The notes beneath the pieces were generated by a model. It was not told the DNA's origin and did not search any database. It saw nothing but the letters and a program-made list of their open reading frames with translations. The position numbers were made by a program, and so were the translations under genes. Positions 53,305 to 63,235 of a stretch of 64,000 bases of DNA are shown in pieces (position 1 is the stretch's first letter; the number at the start of each line of letters is the position of its first letter). Source of the DNA: Tannerella serpentiformis (GTDB lineage: Bacteria > Bacteroidota > Bacteroidia > Bacteroidales > Tannerellaceae); NCBI RefSeq assembly GCF_003033925.1, contig NZ_CP028365.1, forward strand, positions 1,178,001 through 1,242,000, written 5' to 3'.

Positions 53305-54420
53305 ATGAATACGACAATGAGAAAGAAACAGATCCTACTGTGGGCATCGGCTGCGGCCGGTGTCGTTGCGCTCTTCTTCGCCGGAAGGAGCGCCGTGACA
53401 CGTGGGCGCGCCAATGCCGCCACCCTAACGAACAACGAGACGGGAACGAAGACCATTTGCTTTGCCGGCGGATGCTTCTGGGGCACGGAACACTTCTTCA
53501 AGCAGATCCGTGGCGTGATGAGCACCGAGGTCGGCTATGCGAACGGCAAGACGGACACGGCGCCGACCTACGAGGAGGTGTCGACCGAGACGACGGGCTT
53601 CGCCGAGACGGTCCGCGTGACCTACGATCCGGCGGTGATCACCCTCGACCAGCTCATCCAACTCTACTTCCAAACCATCGACCCGACGAGCCTCAATCGG
53701 CAGGGCAACGACCAGGGCACACGCTATCGCACGGGCATCTACTACACCGACGAAGCGGACGCCGAGACCATCCACCGCGCCATCGCCGCTCTGGCCGTGA
53801 AGCTGGGCAAGCCCGTGGCCGTGGAGGAGGGGAGGCTCCGGAACTTCTACCCCGCCGAGGAGTATCATCAGGACTACCTCGTCAAGCACCCGACCGGATA
53901 CTGCCACATCTCGCCGGCCCTCTTCGAGATGGCACGCAAGGCCAACCCCGCACCGCGTTACACCCGTAAGGACGACGCTACGCTCCGCCGCACGCTCACC
54001 GAAGAGCAGTACGACGTGACGCAAAACAGCGCCACCGAACGCCCCTTCACGAACGCCTACTGCGGCGAGTTCCGCCCCGGCATCTATGTGGACGTCACCA
54101 CGGGCGAACCGCTCTTCGTCTCGACCGACAAGTTCGAATCGGGCTGCGGCTGGCCAGCCTTCTCGAAGCCCATCGACAAGAGCCTCATCACGGAGCATGC
54201 CGACCATTCGCACGGCATGGAGCGCACCGAGGTGCGTAGCAAGACGGGCAACGCGCACCTGGGGCACGTCTTCACCGACGGCCCGAAGGATCGCGGCGGC
54301 CTGCGCTACTGCATCAACAGCGCCTCGCTGCGGTTCATCCCCCGCGACCGCATGGAAGCCGAGGGCTATGGTGAATACCTGAAGCTCGTGCCCGAAGCCG
54401 AGACCGAAAAGACGGAGTAA
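53305..54420 (+). CDS. msrAB: bifunctional methionine sulfoxide reductase MsrAB
   Basis: The 371-residue protein has an N-terminal hydrophobic segment ([17 protein letters not shown]) that probably exports or anchors it in the periplasm. MsrA follows with its catalytic motif [14 protein letters not shown] and YHQDYL; MsrB starts near residue 230 ([20 protein letters not shown]) with [22 protein letters not shown] and the catalytic Cys in [12 protein letters not shown]. Both stereoisomers of Met sulfoxide should be repaired. The MsrB domain lacks the two CxxC zinc pairs of the zinc type. It has its own promoter. Confidence 0.95.
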   Translation: MNTTMRKKQILLWASAAAGVVALFFAGRSAVTRGRANAATLTNNETGTKTICFAGGCFWGTEHFFKQIRGVMSTEVGYANGKTDTAPTYEEVSTETTGFAETVRVTYDPAVITLDQLIQLYFQTIDPTSLNRQGNDQGTRYRTGIYYTDEADAETIHRAIAALAVKLGKPVAVEEGRLRNFYPAEEYHQDYLVKHPTGYCHISPALFEMARKANPAPRYTRKDDATLRRTLTEEQYDVTQNSATERPFTNAYCGEFRPGIYVDVTTGEPLFVSTDKFESGCGWPAFSKPIDKSLITEHADHSHGMERTEVRSKTGNAHLGHVFTDGPKDRGGLRYCINSASLRFIPRDRMEAEGYGEYLKLVPEAETEKTE

Positions 54421-54436
54421 GCCAAGCAGAGTCAAA

Positions 54437-54467
54437 ATGGGGGATGGGCGTTGGGCTCGTCCCCCAT
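54437..54467 (+). terminator. hairpin after msrAB
   Basis: ATGGGGGA and TCCCCCAT form an 8-bp stem 17 nt after the msrAB stop codon. No T-tract follows, so efficiency is doubtful. Confidence 0.45.
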
Positions 54468-54522
54468 CACTAAACAGCAAGTAGCCCCCGCTTTCGTCCA
54501 ATAAAACGGCAAACCACTACAA

Positions 54523-54843
54523 ATGACGACGACGATGAAACACCCCGTATGTGCCCGCCCGATCCACCCTGGCGAACTGCTGAAGGAGGAGATCGAATAT
54601 CGTGGGATCCGTCAGGCCCAGCTGGCCAAGCAGATGGGCGTATCACCGACACTACTGAACGACATCCTCAACGAGCGTCGTGCACTAACCCCGACCACAG
54701 CCCTGCTCTTTGAGGCAGCTCTTGGCGTATCATCCGACCTTTTGATGGGTATGCAGACAGATTACGCGATGCGCTTAATCAAAGAAGACCGAAGCCTGGC
54801 CACACGCTTGGCACGGATACGTGAGTCGGCCGCACTGCTCTGA
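54523..54843 (+). CDS. HigA-family antitoxin-like regulator without adjacent toxin
   Basis: The 106-residue protein contains the HigA start motif RPIHPGELLKEEIEYRGI and the HTH RQAQLAKQMGVSPTLLNDIL, then LTPTTALLFEAALGVSSDLL. It belongs to the HigA/VapI branch of XRE regulators. No HigB-type frame precedes or follows it (msrAB lies upstream, a DUF2723 gene downstream), so it is an orphan antitoxin or an independent repressor. A second ATG at 54535 is an alternative start. Confidence 0.85.
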   Translation: MTTTMKHPVCARPIHPGELLKEEIEYRGIRQAQLAKQMGVSPTLLNDILNERRALTPTTALLFEAALGVSSDLLMGMQTDYAMRLIKEDRSLATRLARIRESAALL

Positions 54844-54899
54844 TCTCTCACCCAGTTCTGCACTCGGGGTCCGCGGTTTTCGTTTTCAGATCACGCATG

Positions 54900-54907
54900 T
54901 ACCTTTG
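54900..54907 (+). promoter_or_regulatory. -7 element TACCTTTG for the DUF2723 gene
   Basis: TACCTTTG lies 47 nt upstream of the DUF2723 ATG at 54955. Confidence 0.6.
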
Positions 54908-54954
54908 CGCGCGTTTTTTTAGACACATCTAAAAGCATACAATATCATCGTTTT

Positions 54955-57900
54955 ATGAAGCATTTCAAGCTAATCGACAACGTCACGGGATGGCTCGTTT
55001 TCCTCGTCGCGGCGTTCACGTATCTGTCGACCATCGAGCCGACGGGTAGTTTCTGGGATTGCGGCGAGTTCGTCTCGTCGGCCTTCAAGTTAGAAGTGGG
55101 ACACCCGCCCGGAGCCCCATTTTTTATGCTCATGGCTAACCTCTTCACGCAGCTAACCTCGGACACGGCTCAGGTGGCCAAGATGGTCAACTCGATGTCG
55201 GCCCTCTTCAGCGCCCTGACCATCCTCTTCCTCTTTTGGAGCATCACGCACATGGCGCGGCGCATAATCCTCAAGGAAGGGAAGCGCGAGCTGACGCTGG
55301 CGCGCACCGTGATGGTGATGGGCTGTGGCATTGTGGGCGCGCTGGCTTACACGTTCAGCGATACGTTCTGGTTTAGCGCCGTCGAGGGTGAGGTTTACGC
55401 CTCTTCGTCGCTCTTCACGGCCCTTGTCTTTTGGCTGATCCTGAAATGGGAAGAGGTGGCCGACCGTCCGCATGCCGATCGCTGGATCGTGCTCATCGCC
55501 TACTTCATGGGGGTCAGCGTTGGGGTGCACCTCCTGAACTTGCTCTGTATCCCCGCCATCGTACTCGTATATTATTATAGGAAGTACCCCAACCCCACGC
55601 TGAAGGGTACACTGGTGGCACTGCTTATCTCATTCGCCCTCGTGGCCGTGATGATGTACGGCGTGGTGCAGGGTCTGGTGGAAGTCTGCGGACTCTTCGA
55701 GCTGCTGTTCGTCAACGTGCTGGGCATGCCCTACAATACGGGTGTCTATGCCTATGTCATCATCGTGGCTGCCGTATTGGCTTGGGCCATCTGGGAGACC
55801 ATGCGACAGGATCCGAATCCGATGCGGGTGCGTGTATCGTTCCTGCTCTCGATCGTACTGCTGGGTATCCCCTTCATTGGCGAGGGCTACGTGCTCGGCG
55901 TGCTGCTGATCGCAGCGCTGGGTGTGGCCCTCTTCCGCATGAAACGACTCCATGTGGCTGCACTGAACACGACGCTCGTCTCGCTGCTCGTCATCGTGGT
56001 GGGTTATTCCTCCTACGCGTTGATCCTCATCCGCTCGACGGCTGACACGCCGATGAACCAGAATGCCCCGAGCGACATCTTCACCCTGCGCAGTTACTTG
56101 GCCCGCGAACAATACGGCGACAAGCCATTGTTCTACGGCCCGACGTACGTCTCCGAGGTGGCTCGCAACAGTGATGGCACGGCTGCATCGAAGGACGGCC
56201 CCAAGACCTGGAGCCGCGTGATCAAGAAAAGCCCCACGGAGAAGGATCGCTATTACGTCTCCTACGTCACCCCGGATTACGAATACGTCAGCGAGACCGA
56301 AATGCTTTTCCCCCGCATGTACAGCTCCGAGCCGCGCCACGTGGAGGCGTATAAGTCTTGGGGCAACGTGAAGGGTACGCCGATCAAATATCAGCTGATG
56401 GGCGAGACGAAGACGGCCATGAAGCCCACCTTCGCGGAGAACCTCGTCTTCTTCGTGCGCTACCAGCTGAACTTCATGTACTGGCGCTACTTCATGTGGA
56501 ACTTCTCCGGCCGACAGAATGACATCCAAGGCGCCGGCGAGATCCTGAACGGCAACTGGATCACAGGCATCAAACCCATCGACGCCCTCATGGTTGGCCC
56601 GCAGGATAATATGCCGAACGACATCATCAACAACAAGGGCCACAACGTCTACTACATGCTCCCGCTGCTGCTCGGTATCCTCGGTATCTTCTATCAGCTG
56701 GGCAGCGGACGCCGCGGCATGCAGTCGTTCTGGATCACCTTCCTACTCTTCTTCATGACCGGCATCGCCATCGTGCTTTATCTGAACCAGACGCCCTACC
56801 AGCCGCGTGAGCGCGACTACGCCTACGCCGGATCGTTCTATGCCTTCTGCATTTGGATCGGACTGGGCGTCGGAGCCATCGCACGGGCGATAGAGAAATA
56901 TGGCAAGCTGCCGGGCATTGCAGCCGGAGCGATCGCCACGGTGCTTTGCGTGCTCGTACCGTTGCAAATGGCCGGACAGAACTGGGACGACCACGACCGC
57001 TCGGGCCGCTACATGTGCCGCGACTTTGGCGCCAACTACCTCGAGTCGTGCGAGCCGAACGCCGTGATCTTCACCAACGGCGACAACGACACCTTCCCGC
57101 TTTGGTATGCCCAAGAGGTGGAAGGCATTCGCACCGATGTGCGCGTCTGCAACACCAGCTACCTGCAAACAGACTGGTACACGGATCAGATGAAGCGTCA
57201 GGCTTACAACTCCGATCCGCTGCCCATCACCTGGACGCGCGCCCAATACATCCAGGGTACCCGCGACCACGCCTACCTCATCAAGCGCGTGGAGCAGATG
57301 GACCTCAACCAGGCCCTCGAGTGGCTCCGCAGCGACGACCCACGCACGAAGACCGTCCCCGGCGTCAATGAGCCGATCGACTATCTGCCGGCCGAGAAGT
57401 TCGTCTACCCGATCGACTCCAATGCTGTGCGCCAGAACAACGCCATCGATCCGCAAGACGCCCCGATGATGGCCCGAGAGCTCCTCATCGACCTCTCCGG
57501 CAAGCAAGCCATCGGTAAGGAAGCCATCACCATCCTCGACATGGTGGTGACCAACAACTGGAAGCGCCCCATCTACTTCGCCATCACCGTCGACCCGAAC
57601 CAGTTCGTCCGCCTCGACCCCTACTTCCAAAAGACCGGCCTGGCCTACCGCCTCGTGCCCTTCTCGACACGTGCCGAGGGTGCCCGCCCGATCAACACGG
57701 AAAAGATGTACGACAACGTCATGAACCGCTTCAAGTGGGGCGGTGCCGACAAGCCCGGTGTTTACCTCGAGGAGAACACGATGCGCATGTGCAAGAGCTA
57801 CCGTATGTACGTCTTCGGCGAGCTGGCCCAAGCCCTCATCCGCGAAGGCAAACGCGACAAGGCACTGGCCGTAGCGGACAAGGCCATGAAGGTGCTCCCG

Positions 57901-58212
57901 GCCGTCAACGTCCCGCTTGACTACAGCGCCATCGCCATCGGCGAGACCTACATGGCGCTCGGCAAGAAGGACAAGGGCGAACCCATCCTCGACGCCATCG
58001 TTGAGAACTCCCTGCGCAACATCCGCTGGTACGTCCGCCTCAAACCGGCTCAGTTCGCCAGCATACGCGAAGATCTCCAGCGCGACATGGCCATCGTGCA
58101 GAACGTCATCGGTGTCGGCAAGCACTACGACCCGAACTATGGCGCCAAGTACGTCGACGAGTTCACCAAGTTCTACAACACCCTCGCCCCGCAGCTGGGC
58201 AATAAGCAATGA
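54955..58212 (+). CDS. DUF2723 (GT117) membrane protein
   Basis: The 1085-residue protein is the large Bacteroidetes DUF2723 family. The N-terminal catalytic-type region has IDNVTGWLVFLVAAFTYLST, SFWDCGEFVSSAFKLEVGHPPGAP (with the acidic D-C-G-E motif expected at a GT-C active site), followed by about ten hydrophobic helices to residue 370, a long loop, four more helices (about 560-670) and a soluble C-terminal domain with TPR-like helices (about 950-1060). GT-C enzymes of this type transfer sugars from lipid-linked donors at the periplasmic face; glycosylation of surface proteins is a plausible role. Confidence 0.9.
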   Translation: MKHFKLIDNVTGWLVFLVAAFTYLSTIEPTGSFWDCGEFVSSAFKLEVGHPPGAPFFMLMANLFTQLTSDTAQVAKMVNSMSALFSALTILFLFWSITHMARRIILKEGKRELTLARTVMVMGCGIVGALAYTFSDTFWFSAVEGEVYASSSLFTALVFWLILKWEEVADRPHADRWIVLIAYFMGVSVGVHLLNLLCIPAIVLVYYYRKYPNPTLKGTLVALLISFALVAVMMYGVVQGLVEVCGLFELLFVNVLGMPYNTGVYAYVIIVAAVLAWAIWETMRQDPNPMRVRVSFLLSIVLLGIPFIGEGYVLGVLLIAALGVALFRMKRLHVAALNTTLVSLLVIVVGYSSYALILIRSTADTPMNQNAPSDIFTLRSYLAREQYGDKPLFYGPTYVSEVARNSDGTAASKDGPKTWSRVIKKSPTEKDRYYVSYVTPDYEYVSETEMLFPRMYSSEPRHVEAYKSWGNVKGTPIKYQLMGETKTAMKPTFAENLVFFVRYQLNFMYWRYFMWNFSGRQNDIQGAGEILNGNWITGIKPIDALMVGPQDNMPNDIINNKGHNVYYMLPLLLGILGIFYQLGSGRRGMQSFWITFLLFFMTGIAIVLYLNQTPYQPRERDYAYAGSFYAFCIWIGLGVGAIARAIEKYGKLPGIAAGAIATVLCVLVPLQMAGQNWDDHDRSGRYMCRDFGANYLESCEPNAVIFTNGDNDTFPLWYAQEVEGIRTDVRVCNTSYLQTDWYTDQMKRQAYNSDPLPITWTRAQYIQGTRDHAYLIKRVEQMDLNQALEWLRSDDPRTKTVPGVNEPIDYLPAEKFVYPIDSNAVRQNNAIDPQDAPMMARELLIDLSGKQAIGKEAITILDMVVTNNWKRPIYFAITVDPNQFVRLDPYFQKTGLAYRLVPFSTRAEGARPINTEKMYDNVMNRFKWGGADKPGVYLEENTMRMCKSYRMYVFGELAQALIREGKRDKALAVADKAMKVLPAVNVPLDYSAIAIGETYMALGKKDKGEPILDAIVENSLRNIRWYVRLKPAQFASIREDLQRDMAIVQNVIGVGKHYDPNYGAKYVDEFTKFYNTLAPQLGNKQ

Positions 58213-58218
58213 ACCAAG

Positions 58219-58259
58219 TAGACTTCGCAGCGTAGTGCAGATGCGCTGCTCTGCGGAGT
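58219..58259 (+). terminator. hairpin between DUF2723 and deacetylase genes
   Basis: GACTTCGCAGCG pairs with the downstream CGCTGCTCTGCGGAGTC region, allowing bulges, in the 55-nt gap. No T-tract follows. It may attenuate rather than end transcription. Confidence 0.4.
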
Positions 58260-58267
58260 CGTAGGGT

Positions 58268-58918
58268 ATGTTCATCGAGCGCCCCCCTTGGTTTTACAGG
58301 AAGCTCTTCCCCGGGTCAGTCTGGCGACTGCCCGCGGAAGAGCCCTGTGTTTATATCACCTTCGACGACGGCCCCAACGCTGCCACCACCCCCCGCCTGC
58401 TCCGCGTGCTGGACCAGCTCGCCGTCCCCGCCACCTTCTTCTGCGTCGGCGACAACGTCCGCCGTTACCCCGAAGCCTACCGCGCCATCCTCGCCTCCGG
58501 ACACACCGTCGGCAATCACACCCATCACCACATCCGCGGCTTCCGTCTGCCCGCCTCAGACTACATGGCCGACGTCCGCCTGGCCGCCAAGCTGATCGAC
58601 AGCCCCCTCTTCCGCCCCCCGCACGGTCGACTCACCCCCGCTCAACAGGCAGCCCTCCGCGCGGCTGGCTACCGACTCATCATGTTCGACGTCGTCACCC
58701 GCGACTACAGCCCCCGCCTCACCCCCGACGACGTCTTCCATAACGCCACCCATTACGCCCGCAACGGCTCCCTCATCGTCTTCCACGACTCCCCCAAGGC
58801 CGCCCCGCGGATGTTCGACGCCCTGCCCCGCGTCGTCACGTGGCTCCGCACCGCTGGATACACCTTTCGGCGCCTCGAAGCTCCCCCGCCGTTTTCACCG
58901 CGCACCCAAGAACTGTGA
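58268..58918 (+). CDS. polysaccharide deacetylase (NodB-type)
   Basis: The 216-residue protein has the NodB motifs: motif 1 YITFDDGPNAATT (catalytic base and metal Asp), motif 2 VGNHTHHHIRG (H-x-x-x-H metal ligands), motif 3 FRPPHGRLTP, motif 4 MFDVVTRDYSP and motif 5 IVFHDSPKA. It should deacetylate a GlcNAc-type sugar. No signal peptide. The last residues (FSPRTQEL) and the stop codon lie inside the first unit of the 59-kb repeat array, so the native C-terminus may have been replaced. Confidence 0.92.
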   Translation: MFIERPPWFYRKLFPGSVWRLPAEEPCVYITFDDGPNAATTPRLLRVLDQLAVPATFFCVGDNVRRYPEAYRAILASGHTVGNHTHHHIRGFRLPASDYMADVRLAAKLIDSPLFRPPHGRLTPAQQAALRAAGYRLIMFDVVTRDYSPRLTPDDVFHNATHYARNGSLIVFHDSPKAAPRMFDALPRVVTWLRTAGYTFRRLEAPPPFSPRTQEL

Positions 58919-59410
58919 AAAACGGGGCGCCGTTTTCACCGCGCACCCAAGAACTGTGAAAAACAGCCCGCCGTTTTCACCGCGCACCCAAGAACTGTAA
59001 AAAACGGGCCGCCGTTTTCACCGCGCAGGCTGTCGGCATGAAAAAGGCGGCCCGTTTTAGACCGCGCACCCCGTCGCGGTGTAAAAGGCGGCCCGTTTTG
59101 GACCGCGCACCCCGTAGCCATGCAAAAGGCGGCCCGTTTTGGACCGCGCACCCCGTAGCCATGCAAAAGGCGGTCCGTTTTGGGCCCCGACACCCCGTAG
59201 CCATGAAAAAGGCAGCCCGTTTTGGACCCCAACACCCCGTAGCCATGCAAAAGGCGGCACGTTATGGACCCCGACACCCCGTAGCCATGAAAAAGGCGGC
59301 CCGTTTTGGGCCCCGACACCCCGTAGCCATACAAAAGGCGGCCCGTTTTGGGCCCCAACACCCCGTAGCCATACAAAAGGCGGCACGTTTTTGACCCCGA
59401 CACCCCGTAG
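58891..59410. repeat. 41/42-nt tandem array, 13 units, overlapping a gene 3' end
   Basis: GTTTT-type anchors are at 58891, 58932, 58973, 59014 (41 nt apart), 59054, 59095, 59136, 59177 (40-41) and 59219, 59261, 59303, 59345, 59387 (42 apart). The first four units contain CACCGCGCACCCAAGAACTG; later ones contain CCCCGTAGCCATG and AAGGCGGCCCGTTTTGG. The step from 41 to 42 coincides with CGCAC becoming CGACAC. The array starts inside the deacetylase coding end. Bases 59411-59525 hold no gene. Confidence 0.95.
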
Positions 59411-59525
59411 CCATGCTTTGAGAGCACCGACAAGCGAGCTGCCCAAATGATTCGACGCTAAACACAGCCCCGACAGGTCTGTTCCGCCAAGCCTCCACCC
59501 ATTACGGAAATATTTCCCTAAACAG

Positions 59526-59555
59526 TTGTGAATGCCCGGCCTTATCGTACTTTTG
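59526..59555 (+). promoter_or_regulatory. sdhCAB promoter
   Basis: TTG at 59526-59528 and TACTTTTG at 59548-59555 are 19 nt apart, matching the Bacteroidetes -33/-7 pair. The -7 box is 43 nt upstream of the first sdh gene. Confidence 0.75.
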
Positions 59556-59598
59556 CACCACAAAGAATGAACAGAGAAAACAATTAAATTATTTACTT

Positions 59599-60288
59599 AT
59601 GTGGTTAGTCAAATCTTCCGTCGGGAAAAAGTTGGTGATGAGTATCTCCGGGCTTTTCTTGATCTTCTTTCTGTTGTTCCACTTATCGATGAACGTGGCG
59701 GCCGTCTTCTCAACGGACGCCTATAACATGATCTGTGGACTGTTGGGCGCGAATTGGTACGCTGTGGCCGCAACCGTTGTATTGGGCGGCTTCGTGGTGC
59801 TCCATTTCGTTTATGCAACGATGCTGACGCTGCAAAATCGCAAGGCACGTGGCAACGATCGCTATGCGGTCAACACCCGTCCGGCGGGCGTAAGCTGGGC
59901 ATCGCAAAACATGTTCGCCATCGGCGTGGTTGTGATCGGCTTCATGTGCCTTCACCTGTGTCAGTTCTGGCACAAGATGATGTTCGCTGAACTCACCGGA
60001 CACCATGAAGTGGCGTTGGGCGGCCAGATGGTCTCTCCGCAAGACGGAGCCGCCTTCATCCGCTACTACTTCAGCCAGCCCCTCGTGGTTCTGGGCTATC
60101 TGATCTGGTACGTAGCCCTGTGGTTCCACCTCACGCACGGCTTCTGGAGCGCCATCCACACCATCGGCTGGAACAACCAACAATGGTTCAACCGCTGGAA
60201 ATGTATCTCCACCATCGTGGCTACGCTCATCTGCGTAGGCTTCGCCTTCGTAACCCTTTTCTTCTACGCGCAAAGCCTCAGCAACTAA
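59599..60288 (+). CDS. sdhC: succinate dehydrogenase/fumarate reductase cytochrome b subunit
   Basis: The 229-residue integral membrane protein has five hydrophobic helices, as in the single-subunit anchor (type B) of Wolinella- and Bacteroidetes-type enzymes. Histidines expected to bind two hemes b are spread over the helices (LLFHLSMNVA, VVLHFVYATM, MCLHLCQFWHKM, LWFHLTHGFWSA). It passes electrons between quinone and the iron-sulfur subunit. It starts the sdhCAB operon; the flavoprotein gene follows 78 nt later. Confidence 0.95.
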   Translation: MWLVKSSVGKKLVMSISGLFLIFFLLFHLSMNVAAVFSTDAYNMICGLLGANWYAVAATVVLGGFVVLHFVYATMLTLQNRKARGNDRYAVNTRPAGVSWASQNMFAIGVVVIGFMCLHLCQFWHKMMFAELTGHHEVALGGQMVSPQDGAAFIRYYFSQPLVVLGYLIWYVALWFHLTHGFWSAIHTIGWNNQQWFNRWKCISTIVATLICVGFAFVTLFFYAQSLSN

Positions 60289-60366
60289 CAAGAGAGAGAA
60301 AGACAAGCATTACTTATGTGTAGGTGTGACGCATAGAAACACCTCATTTATTATTCGGAAATCATC

Positions 60367-62310
60367 ATGGCAGAAATCAATTCCAAAATACCGGAAGGTC
60401 CATTAGCCGACAAATGGACCAATTATAAAGACCATCAGAAGTTAGTCAACCCCGCCAACAAGCGCCGCCTCGACGTCATCATCGTCGGCACCGGACTGGC
60501 CGGTGCTTCAGCCGCCTCATCACTGGCAGAGATGGGCTTCAACGTCCTCAACTTCTGTATTCAGGACTCACCGCGCCGCGCACACTCCATCGCCGCCCAA
60601 GGCGGTATCAACGCGGCCAAGAACTATCAGAACGACGGCGACTCCGTCTATCGCCTCTTCTACGACACTATCAAAGGCGGTGACTATCGTGCCCGCGAAG
60701 CCAACGTCTATCGTCTGGCTGAAGTCTCGAACGCCATCATCGACCAATGCGTAGCGCAAGGCGTACCCTTCGCCCGCGAATACGGCGGCTTGCTCGACAA
60801 CCGCTCCTTCGGTGGCGCACAGGTATCGCGAACCTTTTATGCCCGCGGCCAAACGGGTCAGCAGCTCCTTCTGGGCGCCTATTCGGCCCTCAGCCGTCAG
60901 GTGGGCAAAGGCAAAGTGAAGATGTTTACGCGCCACGAAATGCTCGACCTCGTTATCGTTGACGGCCGTGCACGCGGCATCATCGTCCGCAACCTCGTCA
61001 CCGGCGCCATCGAGCGTTACGCTGCCCACGCCGTAGTGATCGCCACGGGCGGTTACGCCAACGTCTTCTTCCTTTCTACGAACGCCATGGCCTCGAACGG
61101 TTCGGCCGCATGGCAGTGCTACAAGAAGGGCGCCTACTTCGCCAACCCCTGTATGGCGCAGATCCACCCGACCTGTATCCCCGTTCACGGCGAGTTCCAG
61201 TCGAAACTGACGCTGATGTCCGAGTCGCTCCGTAACGATGGTCGTATCTGGGTGCCTAAAAAGCTCGAGGATGCACAAGCCATCCGCGCAGGCAAGCTGA
61301 AACCGACGCAGATCAAAGAGGAAGACCGCGACTACTACCTCGAGCGCCGCTATCCGGCCTTCGGTAACCTCGTACCGCGTGACGTAGCTTCACGTGCCGC
61401 CAAGGAACGTTGCGATGCAGGCTTCGGCGTGAACAACACGGGCCTCGCCGTCTACCTCGACTTCGCGGACGCCATCAAGCGCCTCGGTCGTGACGTAGTA
61501 GAGCAGAAATACGGCAACCTCTTCCAGATGTATGAGAAGATCGTCGACGAGAATCCCTACGAGACGCCGATGATGATCTTCCCCGCGCTCCATTACACCA
61601 TGGGCGGCATTTGGGTTGACTACGAACTGATGACCAGCATTCCGGGACTCTTCGCCATCGGCGAGGCCAACTTCTCCGACCACGGAGCCAATCGCCTCGG
61701 CGCCTCGGCGCTGATGCAAGGCTTGGCCGACGGATACTTCGTGCTCCCCTACACGATCCAGAACTATCTGGCCGACCAAATTCAAGTGCCCCACTTCCAC
61801 ACTGATCTGCCCGAGTTTGAAGAAGCAGAGAAACAGGTGCGCCACCGCATCGAGACACTGATGAACATCAAGGGCAAGCGCTCCGTGGACAGCATCCACA
61901 AGGAGCTGGGCCACATCATGTGGGAACATGTCGGTATGGCGCGCGATGCTGCCGGCTTGAAGGAAGCTATCGAGATGCTGAAAGAGCTGAAGAAAGAATT
62001 TTGGTCGAACGTCCGTATCCCGGGTAAGCCTTACGACCTGAACGTAGAGCTCGAGAAAGCTCTCCGTCTGGCCGACTTCATCGAGACGGGTGCCCTTATG
62101 GCGCACGATGCGCTCGACCGCGAGGAGTCTTGCGGCGGACACTTCCGCAGCGAACACCAGACAGAGGAAGGTGAGGCTCTGCGTCACGACGACAAATTCA
62201 TGTACGTCTCCTGCTGGGAATACCGCGGCGAGGACAAGGATCCCGTCATGCAGAAAGAGATGCTGAACTATCAGTTTGTGGTACCGCAGACACGTAACTA
62301 CAAGAAGTAA
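60367..62310 (+). CDS. sdhA: succinate dehydrogenase/fumarate reductase flavoprotein
   Basis: The 647-residue subunit has the FAD-binding Rossmann motif [21 protein letters not shown], the flavin-linking His region in [18 protein letters not shown], the substrate loops (HPTCIP, with the catalytic Arg in the central part) and GGIWVDYE...[15 protein letters not shown]. Type B enzymes in Bacteroidetes usually act as fumarate reductase in anaerobic succinate formation; direction cannot be read from sequence. It lies 26 nt upstream of the iron-sulfur subunit gene. Confidence 0.96.
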   Translation: MAEINSKIPEGPLADKWTNYKDHQKLVNPANKRRLDVIIVGTGLAGASAASSLAEMGFNVLNFCIQDSPRRAHSIAAQGGINAAKNYQNDGDSVYRLFYDTIKGGDYRAREANVYRLAEVSNAIIDQCVAQGVPFAREYGGLLDNRSFGGAQVSRTFYARGQTGQQLLLGAYSALSRQVGKGKVKMFTRHEMLDLVIVDGRARGIIVRNLVTGAIERYAAHAVVIATGGYANVFFLSTNAMASNGSAAWQCYKKGAYFANPCMAQIHPTCIPVHGEFQSKLTLMSESLRNDGRIWVPKKLEDAQAIRAGKLKPTQIKEEDRDYYLERRYPAFGNLVPRDVASRAAKERCDAGFGVNNTGLAVYLDFADAIKRLGRDVVEQKYGNLFQMYEKIVDENPYETPMMIFPALHYTMGGIWVDYELMTSIPGLFAIGEANFSDHGANRLGASALMQGLADGYFVLPYTIQNYLADQIQVPHFHTDLPEFEEAEKQVRHRIETLMNIKGKRSVDSIHKELGHIMWEHVGMARDAAGLKEAIEMLKELKKEFWSNVRIPGKPYDLNVELEKALRLADFIETGALMAHDALDREESCGGHFRSEHQTEEGEALRHDDKFMYVSCWEYRGEDKDPVMQKEMLNYQFVVPQTRNYKK

Positions 62311-62336
62311 CCCCCCTACTCAAATACGACCGAATC

Positions 62337-63092
62337 ATGGATAAGAATATCAATATAACATTGAAAGTCTGGCGCCAGAAAGGACCGAAAGAGAAGGGCG
62401 CCTTTGAAACCTACCAACTGAAGGACATCTCGCAGGGCAGCTCGTTCCTCGAGATGCTCGACGTACTTAACGAGCAACTTGTCAACGAAGGCCGCGAGCC
62501 TGTCTTCTTCGATCACGATTGCCGTGAGGGTATCTGCGGCATGTGCTCGCTCTACATCAACGGCCACCCGCACGGCCCCGACAGCGCCATCACCACCTGC
62601 CAGCTCCACATGCGCAAATTCCACGACGGCGAAACGATCACCATCGAGCCATGGCGCTCGGCCGGCTTCCCCATCATTCGCGACCTCACGGTGGATCGTC
62701 AAGCGTACGACAAGATTATGCAGGCTGGCGGTTTCGTATCAGTCAACACTGGCGGCGTCCCTGACGCCAACGCCATACCGATCCCGAAGAAGGATGCCGA
62801 CCTCGCAATGGATGCCGCCGCTTGTATCGGCTGTGGCGCCTGCGCTGCCGCTTGTAAGAACGGCTCGGCGATGCTCTTCGTATCGGCCAAAGTCAGTCAG
62901 TTGGCACTCCTCCCACAGGGAAGAGTTGAGGCTACACGCCGCGCTAAGGCGATGGTGGCCAAGATGGACGAGCTCGGCTTCGGTAACTGTACGAATACGC
63001 GTGCCTGTGAGGCCGAATGTCCGAAGAGTATCTCTGTCCTGAACATCGCACGCCTCAACCGCGAGTTCATCTCAGCAAAGCTCAAAGACTGA
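62337..63092 (+). CDS. sdhB: succinate dehydrogenase/fumarate reductase iron-sulfur subunit
   Basis: The 251-residue subunit carries three clusters: [2Fe-2S] ligands in [16 protein letters not shown] and TTCQL, the [4Fe-4S] motif [17 protein letters not shown], and the third set in [16 protein letters not shown]. The N-terminus ([16 protein letters not shown]) is a ferredoxin-like fold. The operon order C-A-B and the cluster motifs fit the type B enzyme. A terminator follows 45 nt after the stop codon. Confidence 0.96.
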   Translation: MDKNINITLKVWRQKGPKEKGAFETYQLKDISQGSSFLEMLDVLNEQLVNEGREPVFFDHDCREGICGMCSLYINGHPHGPDSAITTCQLHMRKFHDGETITIEPWRSAGFPIIRDLTVDRQAYDKIMQAGGFVSVNTGGVPDANAIPIPKKDADLAMDAAACIGCGACAAACKNGSAMLFVSAKVSQLALLPQGRVEATRRAKAMVAKMDELGFGNCTNTRACEAECPKSISVLNIARLNREFISAKLKD

Positions 63093-63137
63093 TCCCTACG
63101 TTGCACTCGGATTCCGAGTCGCACGACTATACGCACT

Positions 63138-63172
63138 GAGGGCGTCGGAACTTGTTTTCGACGCCCTCTTCT
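63138..63172 (+). terminator. sdhCAB terminator
   Basis: GAGGGCGTCG and CGACGCCCTC form a perfect 10-bp stem with an 11-nt loop, followed by TTCTCAT. Confidence 0.8.
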
Positions 63173-63201
63173 CATATCCATCTGGGATCAGACGTAATCT
63201 T

Positions 63202-63209
63202 TACCTTTG
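63202..63209 (+). promoter_or_regulatory. -7 element TACCTTTG for dprA
   Basis: TACCTTTG lies 26 nt upstream of the dprA ATG. Confidence 0.65.
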
Positions 63210-63235
63210 TCCACATCACACAAAAACCAAAAGAC

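Noticed and set aside
54523-54843. Complete higBA module at 54.5 kb
   Set aside because: No toxin-sized frame lies directly upstream or downstream; the gap contains only a hairpin, so only the antitoxin-like gene is reported.
56743-58275. 510-codon open frame antisense to the DUF2723 gene
   Set aside because: It is the mirror of a well-supported gene in GC-rich sequence with no protein family resemblance. The same holds for the long antisense frames at 5850-6908, 9639-10790, 18022-19509, 41696-42766 and 46745-47896.
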